The position numbers and the translations under genes were made by a program. A DNA stretch of 64,000 bases, from the NCBI RefSeq assembly GCF_000718305.1, contig NZ_JOFQ01000011.1, forward strand, positions 415,933 to 479,932, in the 5' to 3' direction. The notes below the pieces were generated by a model. That model saw only the letters and a program-made list of their open reading frames with translations. It searched no databases and was not told where the DNA came from. Position 1 is the stretch's first letter; each line of letters starts with the position of its first letter. The stretch is from Streptomyces niger (GTDB lineage: Bacteria > Actinomycetota > Actinomycetes > Streptomycetales > Streptomycetaceae). Below are positions 7,760 to 15,923 of this stretch, piece by piece.

Positions 7760-9193
7760 TCAGGCGGTCGTGCCGGCCGTCACAGCGGCCCCGGCGGCCT
7801 GTGCGGCGTCCCGGACGGCGCCGGCGACGGCCCCGGCGACCTTGTCGTTGAAGACGCTGGGGATGATGTAGTTCGCGTTGAGCTCGTCCTCCAGCACGAC
7901 GTCGGCGAGCGCGCGGGCCGCGGCCAGCATCATGTCCTCGTTGACCGTACGCGACTGCGCGTCCAGCAGACCGCGGAAGACGCCCGGGAAGACCAGCACG
8001 TTGTTGATCTGGTTCGGGAAGTCCGAGCGGCCGGTGGCCACGACGGCGGCGGTCTGCCGGGCCTCGCCCGGGTCGACCTCCGGGTCGGGGTTGGCGAGTG
8101 CGAACACGATCGCGCCCTCGGCCATCCGCGCCACGTCCGCGCCGTCCAGGACGTTGGGCGCCGAGACGCCGATGAACACGTCGGCGCCGACCACGGCCTG
8201 CTTGAGGGTGCCGGTGACGCCCTCGGGGTTGGTGTTGTCCGCGATCCAGCGCAGCGCCGAGTCGGGGTCGGCGGAGACCAGGTCCTCGCGGCCCGCGTGC
8301 ACCACGCCGTGGATGTCGGCGACGACCGCGTGCTTGACGCCGGCGGCCAGCAGCAGCTTGAGGATGGCCGTACCGGCGGCGCCCGCGCCGGACATGACGA
8401 CGCGGACGTCCTCGATGCGCTTGCCGACCACGCGCAGCGCGTTGGTCAGGGCCGCGAGCACGACGATCGCGGTGCCGTGCTGGTCGTCGTGGAAGACCGG
8501 GATGTCCAGGGCCTCGCGCAGCCGCGCCTCGATCTCGAAGCAGCGGGGCGCGGAGATGTCCTCCAGGTTGATGCCCGCGAAGCCGGGGGCGATGGCCTTG
8601 ACGATCTCCACGATGGCGTCGGAGTCCTGGGTGTCCAGGCAGATCGGCCAGGCGTCGATGCCGGCGAAGCGCTTGAAGAGGGCCGCCTTGCCCTCCATGA
8701 CGGGCAGCGCGGCCTTGGGGCCGATGTTGCCCAGGCCGAGCACGGCGGAGCCGTCGGTGACCACCGCGACGCTGTTGCGCTTGATGGTCAGGCGGCGGGC
8801 GTCCTCGGGGTTGTCGGCGATGGCCTGGCAGACGCGGGCGACGCCGGGCGTGTAGACCATCGACAGGTCGTCACGGTTGCGGATGGGGTGCTTCGACGAC
8901 ATCTCGATCTTGCCGCCGAGGTGCATCAGGAACGTACGGTCGGAGACCTTGCCCAGCGACACGCCCTCGATCTCGCGCAGCTTCTGGACGATCTCGTCCG
9001 CGTGCGCGGTGGACGTCGCGGCGATGGTGACGTCGATCCGGAGTTTCTCGTGGCCGGAAGCGGTCACGTCCAGGCCGGTGACCGACCCGCCGGAGGACTC
9101 CACGGCCGTGGTGAGCTGGCTGACGGCGGTGCCGCTCGCGGGAACTTCCAGTCGCACCGTCATCGAATACGAGACGCTAGGCGCCGTTGCCAT
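7760..9193 (-). CDS. NAD(P)-dependent malic enzyme with N-terminal ACT-like domain
   Basis: The 477-residue protein has an N-terminal ACT-like region (about 1-85), then malic-enzyme domains: SMVYTPGVARVCQAI (catalytic Tyr), NISGINLEDISAPRCFEIE-type metal segment (here GFAGINLEDISAPRCFEIE), DIPVFHDDQHGTAIVVLAAL (divalent-metal Asp residues), the Rossmann motif VVMSGAGAAGTAI, and VFALANPDPEVDP. It oxidatively decarboxylates malate to pyruvate, linking the TCA cycle to pyruvate and acetyl-CoA supply. From memory the S. coelicolor orthologue in this position is the NAD-dependent form; cofactor preference is not provable here. It is divergent from cspA. Confidence 0.93.
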   Translation of the reverse strand: MATAPSVSYSMTVRLEVPASGTAVSQLTTAVESSGGSVTGLDVTASGHEKLRIDVTIAATSTAHADEIVQKLREIEGVSLGKVSDRTFLMHLGGKIEMSSKHPIRNRDDLSMVYTPGVARVCQAIADNPEDARRLTIKRNSVAVVTDGSAVLGLGNIGPKAALPVMEGKAALFKRFAGIDAWPICLDTQDSDAIVEIVKAIAPGFAGINLEDISAPRCFEIEARLREALDIPVFHDDQHGTAIVVLAALTNALRVVGKRIEDVRVVMSGAGAAGTAILKLLLAAGVKHAVVADIHGVVHAGREDLVSADPDSALRWIADNTNPEGVTGTLKQAVVGADVFIGVSAPNVLDGADVARMAEGAIVFALANPDPEVDPGEARQTAAVVATGRSDFPNQINNVLVFPGVFRGLLDAQSRTVNEDMMLAAARALADVVLEDELNANYIIPSVFNDKVAGAVAGAVRDAAQAAGAAVTAGTTA

Positions 9194-9462
9194 GGCCGAC
9201 TTCCTCTGCTTTCGCTTATTTCCCTATGCGCTGCCCCAGGAGCTCGGATGTCCTGCGCATCGTCCGATCGTCCCACCTACCAGCCAGTACACGGTAACCA
9301 GCCACAAGTTTCGGAAAGACTCTTCCACCATACGAGAGCTAGTCAGCTCGGCGGAACCCCCCACTCCTTCGCGCGAAAAACGGCCTTAATGGGGAGGAAT
9401 TCTGCCGTACCGCACTTAGGATCTGGCCCGCAGCACCCCAAAAACACGCAAGGACGGGCGAT

Positions 9463-9669
9463 ATGGCTCAGGGCACCGTGAAGTGGTTCAACTCCGAGAA
9501 GGGTTACGGATTCATCGCACAGGAGGACGGCGGACCCGACGTCTTCGTCCACTACAGCTCGATCAGCGGCGACGGCTTCCGGAATCTGGAGGACACCCAG
9601 CGGGTGGAATTCGAGATCGCCCAGGGCCGCAAGGGCCCGCAAGCGGAACAGGTCCGTGTCATCGGCTGA
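9463..9669 (+). CDS. Cold-shock domain protein (CspA family)
   Basis: A 68-residue single cold-shock domain: [20 protein letters not shown] carries RNP1 (KGYGFI) and DVFVHYSSI carries RNP2. It binds single-stranded nucleic acid and acts as an RNA chaperone. AAGGA precedes the ATG. The divergent 269-bp spacer with the malic enzyme gene is relatively AT-rich and contains TTAGGAT at about 9414, a possible -10. Confidence 0.95.
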   Translation: MAQGTVKWFNSEKGYGFIAQEDGGPDVFVHYSSISGDGFRNLEDTQRVEFEIAQGRKGPQAEQVRVIG

Positions 9670-9689
9670 CCTTTCGGCCCTGCCGGTGA

Positions 9690-9811
9690 CACGGACCTGT
9701 CCGTGGCGTTGGAGAAGTTGAGGTGGCACCGACCCGCCATGCTCGCCTCGCGGCAAGTGGTCGCTCGAAGCGACTATGGTTGGGCCCGGGGGCTTGGATC
9801 GGGCCGGTGCC
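9690..9811 (-). ncRNA. Candidate structured small RNA between cspA and helD
   Basis: On the minus strand an 11-bp perfect inverted repeat (AGGTGGCACCG at 9805-9815 pairing with CGGTGCCACCT at 9721-9731) closes three hairpins: GGCCCG/CGGGCC with a C-rich 11-nt loop (9783-9805), GTCGC-TTCGA-GCGAC (9760-9774), and CTTGCC-GCGA-GGCGAG with a GNRA loop (9742-9757). The last two are enclosed by CCAU/AUGG (9776-9779 with 9737-9740). A hairpin CACGGA-cagg-TCCGTG at 9690-9705 follows as possible terminator. The loop sequences favour the minus strand. There is no open frame of note. A promoter-like element stands just upstream (9818-9845); the proposed 5' end is near 9811, which would trim the closing stem to about 7 bp. 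I could not assign it to a known RNA family. Confidence 0.5.
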
Positions 9812-9817
9812 ACCTAC

Positions 9818-9845
9818 AGGCTAACACTGCGGCCGTCTCGGGCAA
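9818..9845 (-). promoter_or_regulatory. Candidate promoter of the small RNA
   Basis: On the minus strand TTGCCC (9840-9845), a 16-nt spacer and TAGCCT (9818-9823) resemble a housekeeping-sigma promoter. It would start transcription at about 9811, next to the closing stem of the candidate RNA and 70 bp past the helD stop. Confidence 0.4.
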
Positions 9846-9914
9846 TTCCCCCGAACCACCGATCTCCGCAAGCGGATCCCGTAGCGCGGGGCGCGGCAGC
9901 ACGGCCCCGGTTCC

Positions 9915-12341
9915 TCAGTCGCGCAGCAGGTCCGGCACCCCGTCCGCGTCCGGCTCGTCACGGGCCCCGGAGACCACCGTCAGGCGCTGCGTCGCCCGGG
10001 TCAGCGCCACGTACAGCACCCGCAATCCGGCCGGCGACTCGTCCGCGATCTCGGCGGGCGAGACCACCAGCGTCGCGTCGTACTCCAGCCCCTTGGCCTC
10101 CAACGAGCCCAGCGCCACCACGCGGTCGCCCAGGCCGGCGAGCCAGCCGCGGGCCTCCTCGCGGCGCTCCATGGCCACGACCACGCCGACCGTGCCGTCC
10201 ACCTCGTCCAGCAGCCGGCGCGCCTCCTCCCGTACGGCGTCGCCCGGCCGGCCCCCGGCGACGGCGAACCGCGGCCGCAGGCCCGTGGAGCGCACCGCCT
10301 CCGGCGCGACCATGCCGGGCATGGCCAGCGCCAGGACACGCGCCGCCAGTTCGGCGACCTCCGCGGGGTTGCGATAGTTCACGGTGAGGGTGAAGCGGCG
10401 GCGCGGGCGGGTGCCCAGCGCCTCGTCGCGCGCCTCGCCGGCCTCGTCCGGGTCCGACCACGAGGACTGCGCCGGGTCGCCCACCACGGTCCACGTGGCG
10501 TGCCGGCCGCGGCGGCCGACCATTCGCCACTGCATGGGCGTGAGGTCCTGCGCCTCGTCGACGATGACGTGCGCGTAGTCCGTGCGCTCCTCCGCGAGCC
10601 GCTCCCGGCGGCTGCGCCCGGAGGAGTTGCGATCCGCAAACGTGGTCAGCTCCTCCAGGCCGGTGAGCTGGTCCAGCGGGTCGGCCTCGCGCGGCCGGGC
10701 GGGGCGAGCCGGGGCGCCCAGGATCAGTTGCAGTTCGTCCAGGAGCGCCACGTCGTGGACGGAGAGCGGGCCCTGGCCCTGTGCGTCCAGGCGGCCGCCC
10801 AGCGAGCGGGCCAGCTTGCGTACCTCGCGGTGCTGGAGCACCCGGCGCGACCAGCGGCCCAGCAGCTTCTCGTCGGCCATGGCGGCCAGTACCCGGCGCG
10901 GCGTCAGCTCCGGCCACCAGGCGTCCAGGAAGTCGGCGAAGTCCTGCTCGGTGGTGATGTCCTCGTCGAATCCGGAGCGCGCCTCGGCGGCCAGCTCCGG
11001 GTCGCTGTAGCGGCGGTCCCCGCCGGTCTTCGCCCACAGCGCGTCCAGGATGAGCCGGCGGGCGCGCGGGCGGAGCAGGTTGACCGGCGCGGTGCCGCCG
11101 AGCACGGCCGTACGGATGCGGCGCAGTTCGGCGGCGTCCAGTTCGAGGCGGGACCCGAAGGCGACCACGCGGAGGCGGTCGGTGCGTACGGCCGGGGCCG
11201 CCTCGTCCTCGTCCGGGTCGCCGAAGGCCAGCTGGCCTTCCGGCCCGGCCGCCGGGGTGGTGTCGGCGGCGAGCTCCAGGGCGCCCCGGGCCGCCTTGCG
11301 CAGCACCTTCACCATCCGCGAGGAGCCCTTGATACGGGCCACCTCGGGCGGGTCGTACGCGGTGGCCTCCGCGCCCTCCACCAGCGAGCCGAGCGCACGG
11401 ATGGCGACCTGGCCCTCCTCGCCGAGCGAGGGCAGCACGCCCTCGGTGTAGGCGACCAGCAGCGGGGTGGGCGAGACGATGAGGATGCCGCCCGCGTAGC
11501 GGCGCCGGTCCTGGTAGAGCAGGTAGGCGGCGCGGTGCAGGGCGACCGCGGTCTTGCCCGTGCCGGGGCCGCCCTCGACCTCGGTGACGGAGGCGGCGGG
11601 CGCCCGGATCACCATGTCCTGCTCGGCCTGGATGGAGGCGACGATGTCGCGCATGGAGTGGCTGCGGGCCCGGCCGAGCGCCGCCATCAGCGCGCCGTCG
11701 CCGACCGCCGGCAGTTCCTCGCCGTCCAGGGTGGCGGTGACCTCCGGGCGCATCAGGTCATCCTCGACGCCGAGCACCTTGCGGCCCTTGGAGCGGATGA
11801 CGCGGCGGCGCACGACGCGGCCCGGGGAGACCGGCGTGGCGCGGTAGAAGGGCGCGGCGGCCGGGGCCCGCCAGTCGATGACCAGCGGGCTGTAGTCGGC
11901 GTCCAGGACGCCCAGCCGTCCGATGTGCAGCGTCTCGGCGATCGCCGCACGGTTGTCCTCGGTGATCGCGCCGTCGGCGGGGTCGACGGAGGTGTACGCG
12001 CCGTCCGGGCCCCGCTTGCCGTCCTTGCCCAGGAGCAGGTCGATGCGGCCGAAGAGGAAGTCCTCGTACTCGGAGTTGAGGCGGTGCAGATGGACGCCGG
12101 CCTGGAAGACCTGCGCGTCGCGCTCGGCGAGCGCGCCGGGCGTGCCGACCTGGCCGCGCTTGGCGGCGTCGTCCATCAGGAACTGTGCCTCGTGGATCTT
12201 CTCCTCCAGGCGCCGGTAGACCCGGTCCAGGTGCGTCTGCTCGCCCGCGATCTCGCGGTCGCGGACGGAGTCGCTGTCGGGTACGGAATCCGGCGCGTGC
12301 GTGGAGTCATCCGGCGCGTGCGTGGCGTTCTGCGCGGCCAC
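9915..12341 (-). CDS. helD: HelD-type RNA-polymerase-associated ATPase (UvrD/Rep superfamily 1)
   Basis: This 808-residue protein starts at GTG 12341 with AAGGGGG just upstream. It has a long N-terminal helical region (EQTHLDRVYRRLEEKIHEAQFL), typical of the arm that enters the RNA polymerase secondary channel. The superfamily-1 motor motifs include Walker A GGPGTGKTAVALHRAAYLL (about residue 255), motif II VDEAQDLTPMQWRMVG (about 595), and late motifs VNYRNPAEVAELA and LYVALTRATQRLTVV. HelD proteins dismantle stalled RNA polymerase complexes; some actinobacterial class II HelDs also protect against rifamycins (HelR). No rifamycin-associated element was seen upstream, so resistance is not implied. 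Confidence 0.9.
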   Translation of the reverse strand: MAAQNATHAPDDSTHAPDSVPDSDSVRDREIAGEQTHLDRVYRRLEEKIHEAQFLMDDAAKRGQVGTPGALAERDAQVFQAGVHLHRLNSEYEDFLFGRIDLLLGKDGKRGPDGAYTSVDPADGAITEDNRAAIAETLHIGRLGVLDADYSPLVIDWRAPAAAPFYRATPVSPGRVVRRRVIRSKGRKVLGVEDDLMRPEVTATLDGEELPAVGDGALMAALGRARSHSMRDIVASIQAEQDMVIRAPAASVTEVEGGPGTGKTAVALHRAAYLLYQDRRRYAGGILIVSPTPLLVAYTEGVLPSLGEEGQVAIRALGSLVEGAEATAYDPPEVARIKGSSRMVKVLRKAARGALELAADTTPAAGPEGQLAFGDPDEDEAAPAVRTDRLRVVAFGSRLELDAAELRRIRTAVLGGTAPVNLLRPRARRLILDALWAKTGGDRRYSDPELAAEARSGFDEDITTEQDFADFLDAWWPELTPRRVLAAMADEKLLGRWSRRVLQHREVRKLARSLGGRLDAQGQGPLSVHDVALLDELQLILGAPARPARPREADPLDQLTGLEELTTFADRNSSGRSRRERLAEERTDYAHVIVDEAQDLTPMQWRMVGRRGRHATWTVVGDPAQSSWSDPDEAGEARDEALGTRPRRRFTLTVNYRNPAEVAELAARVLALAMPGMVAPEAVRSTGLRPRFAVAGGRPGDAVREEARRLLDEVDGTVGVVVAMERREEARGWLAGLGDRVVALGSLEAKGLEYDATLVVSPAEIADESPAGLRVLYVALTRATQRLTVVSGARDEPDADGVPDLLRD

Positions 12342-12430
12342 CCAGGCCCCCTTCTGCTGTGCGTAGGGCAGCCGTCAACCGTACGCGAAGCAGGTCGCGG
12401 GCGCACCTGCGAGGCAGCGCGGGTGTCCGG

Positions 12431-13192
12431 TCAGACGTCGACGGCGGCCAGCCGCCTGCCGGTGAGGGTGCGGATTTCGAAGCGGTCGATGGCGGCACGG
12501 CTCATGGCGGCGCCGCCGTTCGTGTAGAGCGGCTGCCGGCTCCACTTCGTGGTGCCGCCCTTGATGCCGTACCCGCCGTACGGCACCGCCCAGGTGGTGA
12601 CGGTCTGCTCCGCGCCGTCCTTGCCGATCGCGATGAGCGAGCAGGTCAACGGGCCCTTGACGTTGCCGAGGCGGAGCGCGACGGAGGTCCCCCAGGGGCG
12701 GTCGGCCATGGCCACGCCCGCGGCGACCTTGGTGACCGGGTCGACCGCGGTGTGCTTGTCCCGGCCGCTGTCGTACATCTGCTCGGCCGGGCCGACGGCC
12801 CGCGTCGGTTGCTGCGGGGCATCGCCGGTCACGGCCAGGGTGGCGAGCGGCCCGCCGACGATCAGCGCGACGGCCGCGGCCACGAGGGCGAGCCGGCGCC
12901 GGCGCCCGCGCCGCCGGACCGCGGCGACCTCGGACAGCAGGCCGCTCAGGACGCGCCGTGAGGGCGTCGGGACGAGCGTGGCCTCGGACGGCGGGGTGCC
13001 CGTGCCGTCGTCGGCGAGACCGGCCAGCAGCGGGCCCAGGCCGAGCAGCCCGTCCAGCTCGGCGGCGCAGCGGTCGCAGCCGGCCAGGTGTTCCTCGAAG
13101 CGGGCGGCGTGGGCGGCGTCCAGCACGCCGAGCGCGTAGGCGCCGACGTCGGTGTGGTCCGCCGGCTCGGCGGACGGGTGGGGCCGGTTCAC
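12431..13192 (-). CDS. rsuA: Membrane zinc anti-sigma factor, RsuA-like
   Basis: The 253-residue protein carries a zinc-binding anti-sigma (ZAS) motif H-x3-C-x2-C in EEHLAGCDRCAAEL near residue 40, one transmembrane segment (RLALVAAAVALIVGGPLATLAV, about 100-121) and an extracytoplasmic C-terminal domain. The GTG start overlaps the upstream sigma-factor stop by 4 bp (GTGA at 13189-13192), the usual arrangement for co-translated sigma/anti-sigma pairs. It should hold SigU at the membrane until signalled. The symbol is from recalled synteny with S. coelicolor sigU-rsuA. Confidence 0.88.
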   Translation of the reverse strand: MNRPHPSAEPADHTDVGAYALGVLDAAHAARFEEHLAGCDRCAAELDGLLGLGPLLAGLADDGTGTPPSEATLVPTPSRRVLSGLLSEVAAVRRRGRRRRLALVAAAVALIVGGPLATLAVTGDAPQQPTRAVGPAEQMYDSGRDKHTAVDPVTKVAAGVAMADRPWGTSVALRLGNVKGPLTCSLIAIGKDGAEQTVTTWAVPYGGYGIKGGTTKWSRQPLYTNGGAAMSRAAIDRFEIRTLTGRRLAAVDV

Positions 13193-13710
13193 GCCGTGAC
13201 TCCTCGTTCTTCCAGGGAGAGCTTCAGGGAGCGCAGCGCGTAGAACACCCGCGACCGCACGGTCCCGGGCGGCACCCGCAGCACCTCCGCGGCCTCGTTG
13301 ACCGTACGTCCCTTGAAGTACGTCTCGATCAGGGCCTCCCGGTGCGCCGGGCTCAGGTCGGCCAGCGCTTCGGAGATCGTCATCAGGCGCAGCGCGCGGT
13401 CGATCTCGTCGGCGGCGGGCAGCGACTCCAGGGGCGCCGCGTCCACCTCCTGGGGGCGGGCCTGGCGGCTGCGGTGCCCGTCGATGACGATGCGGCGGGC
13501 CACGGTCACCAACCAGGGGCGTACCGACCCGGTCGCGCGCTGCAGCTGGTCGGCGTTGCGCCAGGCGCGCAGCAGGGTCTCCTGGACCACGTCCTCGGCG
13601 CGGTGGCGGTCGCCGGCCACCAGTCGCAGGACGAAGGCGAGGAGCGGTCCCGCGTGCTCCTCGTACAAGGCCCGCATGAGTTCTTCGTCGGGCGTCGTCC
13701 GGTCGGCCAC
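13189..13710 (-). CDS. sigU: ECF RNA polymerase sigma factor, SigU-like
   Basis: The 173-residue protein has sigma region 2 (EELMRALYEEHAGPLLAFVLRLVAGDRHRAEDVVQETLLRAWRN) and region 4 (ALADLSPAHREALIETYFKGRTVNEAAEVLRVPPGTVRSRVFYALRSLK). It lacks regions 1 and 3, as in ECF sigma factors. I chose GTG 13710 (VADRTTPDEE) because GAGGA lies about 7 nt upstream; an in-frame GTG at 13734 is possible. The anti-sigma partner overlaps its 3' end. In S. coelicolor, SigU release alters development and secretion. No autoregulatory -35/-10 was recognised upstream. Confidence 0.9.
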   Translation of the reverse strand: MADRTTPDEELMRALYEEHAGPLLAFVLRLVAGDRHRAEDVVQETLLRAWRNADQLQRATGSVRPWLVTVARRIVIDGHRSRQARPQEVDAAPLESLPAADEIDRALRLMTISEALADLSPAHREALIETYFKGRTVNEAAEVLRVPPGTVRSRVFYALRSLKLSLEERGVTA

Positions 13711-13808
13711 GACGGCATCCTCGCGCAACGCCACTCCCCGGTCGATAGGACGGACGGCCCCTGTGTGCGGGCCTGCCCCGGGGAGTACGGAGGCGGGGAC
13801 TGCGGCGT

Positions 13809-14402
13809 TCAGCCGGTGACGCGGGAGGCGGGTCCCAAGGTGGCGCGACGGCGGTGCCGGGCGACCCGCTCGCGGTTGCCGCACACCTCGCTGGAGCACC
13901 AGCGCCGCCGCCGGCCGCGCGAGGTGTCCAGGTAGATCCGCGAGCACGTCTCGCCCTCGCACTGGCGCAGCTGGCCGCGGGCCACCGCGTCGGTCAGCAT
14001 GCCGACCGCGTCCCGGGCGACCGCGGCCATCAGCCCGGCGCAGTCCGGTGCGCGGGCGCAGCGGCGCTCCAGCACGCCGTCCACGCCCCGTACGGCGCGC
14101 TCGGGCGGTGGCGGGGCCTCGGCCGTGGCGTTGAGCAGCGCCAGGTCGCGGTCGGCGGCCCGGCCGCGGATCTCGTCGTGGACGATGCGCCGCAGCAGTT
14201 CGCGCAGCGCACGGAAGCGCGCGACCCAGCTGCCGTCGACGGCGTCGAGCGGCGCGCTGCGCGGTACGACCCCCGCGCCGACGAGCCAGGCTCTCAAGTG
14301 CTCTGGGCCGAGGAGCCGTTCGGCCGGCGCGTCGCCGGTCGTGGCCACCAGGTCAAGGCAGATCCGCCCGCAGTCGAACCGCAGGTCGTAAGGGGCCGCC
14401 AT
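13809..14402 (-). CDS. CGNR zinc-finger (ABATE domain) transcriptional regulator
   Basis: The 197-residue protein starts at ATG 14402 with an excellent AAGGAG 10 nt upstream. The N-terminal ABATE region (LRFDCGRICLDLVATTGDAPAERL) is followed by a C-terminal CGNR zinc finger: CEGETCSRIYLDTSRGRRRRWCSSEVCGNRERVARHRRR, with two Cys pairs and the eponymous CGNR. The family is predicted to bind DNA; targets are unknown. It lies 98 bp upstream of sigU on the same strand and could be co-transcribed. Confidence 0.88.
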   Translation of the reverse strand: MAAPYDLRFDCGRICLDLVATTGDAPAERLLGPEHLRAWLVGAGVVPRSAPLDAVDGSWVARFRALRELLRRIVHDEIRGRAADRDLALLNATAEAPPPPERAVRGVDGVLERRCARAPDCAGLMAAVARDAVGMLTDAVARGQLRQCEGETCSRIYLDTSRGRRRRWCSSEVCGNRERVARHRRRATLGPASRVTG

Positions 14403-14516
14403 GTGCCTGTCACTCCTTCGGGAACAACGTCTCCCTCCAGAGTGCCCGGCCGGGCGCCTCGCCGGAACCCTCGGTACCGTCCTCGCGGCGCCGGCCGGCC
14501 CCACCGCCCCCGTACG

Positions 14517-15710
14517 TCAACGCGGCTCGTCGGCCCCGTACTTGGTCTCCGCATGCGCATCCAGGGAGAGCCGGTAACCGCGCTTGACCACCGTCTGGAT
14601 GAGCTTCGGGACGCCCAACGCCACCCGCAACCGGGCCATCGCCGTCTCCACGGCGTGCTCGTCGCGGCCCGCACCGGGCAGGGCGCGCAGCAGGTCACCA
14701 CGGGAGACCACCCAGCCGGGCCGCCGTGCCAGCGTGCGCAGCAGCGACATGCCGGCGGGCGGCACGGGACGCAGCTCGCCGTCGATGAGCACCGCGTGTC
14801 CGCGGATCTCCAGCCGCCGCCCGGCGACCGGCAACGCCTTGACGCGGCCCGGCAGTTCGTGGCAGAGCAGCTGGACGAGCGGGCCGAGCCGGAAGCGCTC
14901 GGGCTGGACGGTCGCGATGCCGTGGTTCTCCAAGGGCAGCGCGGTGACCGGGCCCACACACGCGGCCAGGACGTCCTGCCGCAGCGCGGCCAGCACTTCG
15001 GCGTGCACGCCCCGCTCCTCGGCGCGGCGCAGCAGCGAAGCGGCCGCCGGAGCGCTGGTGAAGGTCACCGCGTCGACCGTACGGGCCAGCACCGCGTCCA
15101 GCAGCCGGTCGACCGGGCCGATGTCCTCCGGGGGCATCCAGCGGTAGACCGGCACGCCGACCACCTCGGCACCCGCCTCGCGCAGCGACTCCACGAAGCC
15201 GGGCAGCGGTTCGCCGTGCAGCTGGAGCGCGATCCGGCTGCCCGCCACGCCCTCCGCCAGCAGCCGGTCCAGCACCTCGGCCATGGACTCCGAGGCCGGC
15301 GACCACTCCTCGTCGAGGCCGGCCGCGCGGATCGCGCCGCGCACCTTCGGGCCGCGGGCGAGCAGCCGGACGCCGCCCAGCCGCTCCAGCAGCGCCGTGC
15401 CCAGGCCCCAGCCCTCGGCGGCCTCCACCCAGCCACGGAAGCCGATGGCGGTGGTGGCCACCACGATGTCCGGCGCGTCGTCGATCAGCTGCTTGGTGGC
15501 GGCCAGCAGCTCGGTGTCGTCGGTCAGCGGCACGATGCGCAGCGCGGGCGCGTGCACGACCTCGGCGCCGCGGCGCTCCAGGAGCGTGCCCAGCTCGGCG
15601 GCGCGGCGGGCCGCGGTCACTCCGACGGTGAACCCGGCCAGCGGCTGCCCGCCGCTGCGCTCCTGGGGGCCGTTGTCGTCCTGTCGCTCGTTTCGCTGTC
15701 CGTCGTGCAT
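14517..15710 (-). CDS. nnaR: NnaR-type regulator: uroporphyrinogen-III synthase domain plus winged-helix DNA-binding domain
   Basis: The 397-residue protein fuses a HemD-like domain (about 25-270; GFTVGVTAARRAAELGTLLERRGAEV, VDAVTFTSAPAAASLL) to an OmpR/PhoB-type winged helix (about 300-385; HAVETAMARLRVALGVPKLIQTVVKRGYRLSL). Proteins with this architecture next to narK (NnaR in mycobacteria and S. coelicolor) act with GlnR to switch on nitrate/nitrite assimilation; the HemD-like part is thought to serve in sensing rather than tetrapyrrole synthesis. A candidate GlnR half-site lies about 150 bp upstream. It is the downstream gene of a same-strand narK-nnaR pair with a 213-bp spacer. Confidence 0.9.
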   Translation of the reverse strand: MHDGQRNERQDDNGPQERSGGQPLAGFTVGVTAARRAAELGTLLERRGAEVVHAPALRIVPLTDDTELLAATKQLIDDAPDIVVATTAIGFRGWVEAAEGWGLGTALLERLGGVRLLARGPKVRGAIRAAGLDEEWSPASESMAEVLDRLLAEGVAGSRIALQLHGEPLPGFVESLREAGAEVVGVPVYRWMPPEDIGPVDRLLDAVLARTVDAVTFTSAPAAASLLRRAEERGVHAEVLAALRQDVLAACVGPVTALPLENHGIATVQPERFRLGPLVQLLCHELPGRVKALPVAGRRLEIRGHAVLIDGELRPVPPAGMSLLRTLARRPGWVVSRGDLLRALPGAGRDEHAVETAMARLRVALGVPKLIQTVVKRGYRLSLDAHAETKYGADEPR

Positions 15711-15856
15711 GTGGCTCTCGTCCCGCTCCGCAGTGGTGTGCGCCGGCTCTACGGCGGCCGGGCCTTGCCGTCCCCGAGCGTCCGTCCCGGGCGGTCCGGC
15801 GGACCGATCGGCCCCCTGATGCTGCCAAGAGTCCGTGTCGGCCCGGGTTCACCGGC

Positions 15857-15872
15857 ATTTCTCCAGTGTTAC
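15857..15872 (-). promoter_or_regulatory. Candidate GlnR a-b site upstream of nnaR
   Basis: On the minus strand GTAAC-actgga-GAAAT fits the GlnR consensus GTnAC-n6-GAAAC with one mismatch. It lies about 150 bp before the nnaR start. A second half is only weakly present. Confidence 0.4.
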
Positions 15873-15923
15873 GCCCGGGCGGCCCCGGACGTTCCCGCCG
15901 GGCCGCACCGGGGGCACGGACGA

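Noticed and set aside
9783..9805. Rifamycin-associated element (RAE) for a HelR-type gene
   Set aside because: The ggggcttgg stretch here is not the RAE inverted repeat and lies downstream of helD; none was seen upstream of helD, so rifamycin resistance control is not claimed.
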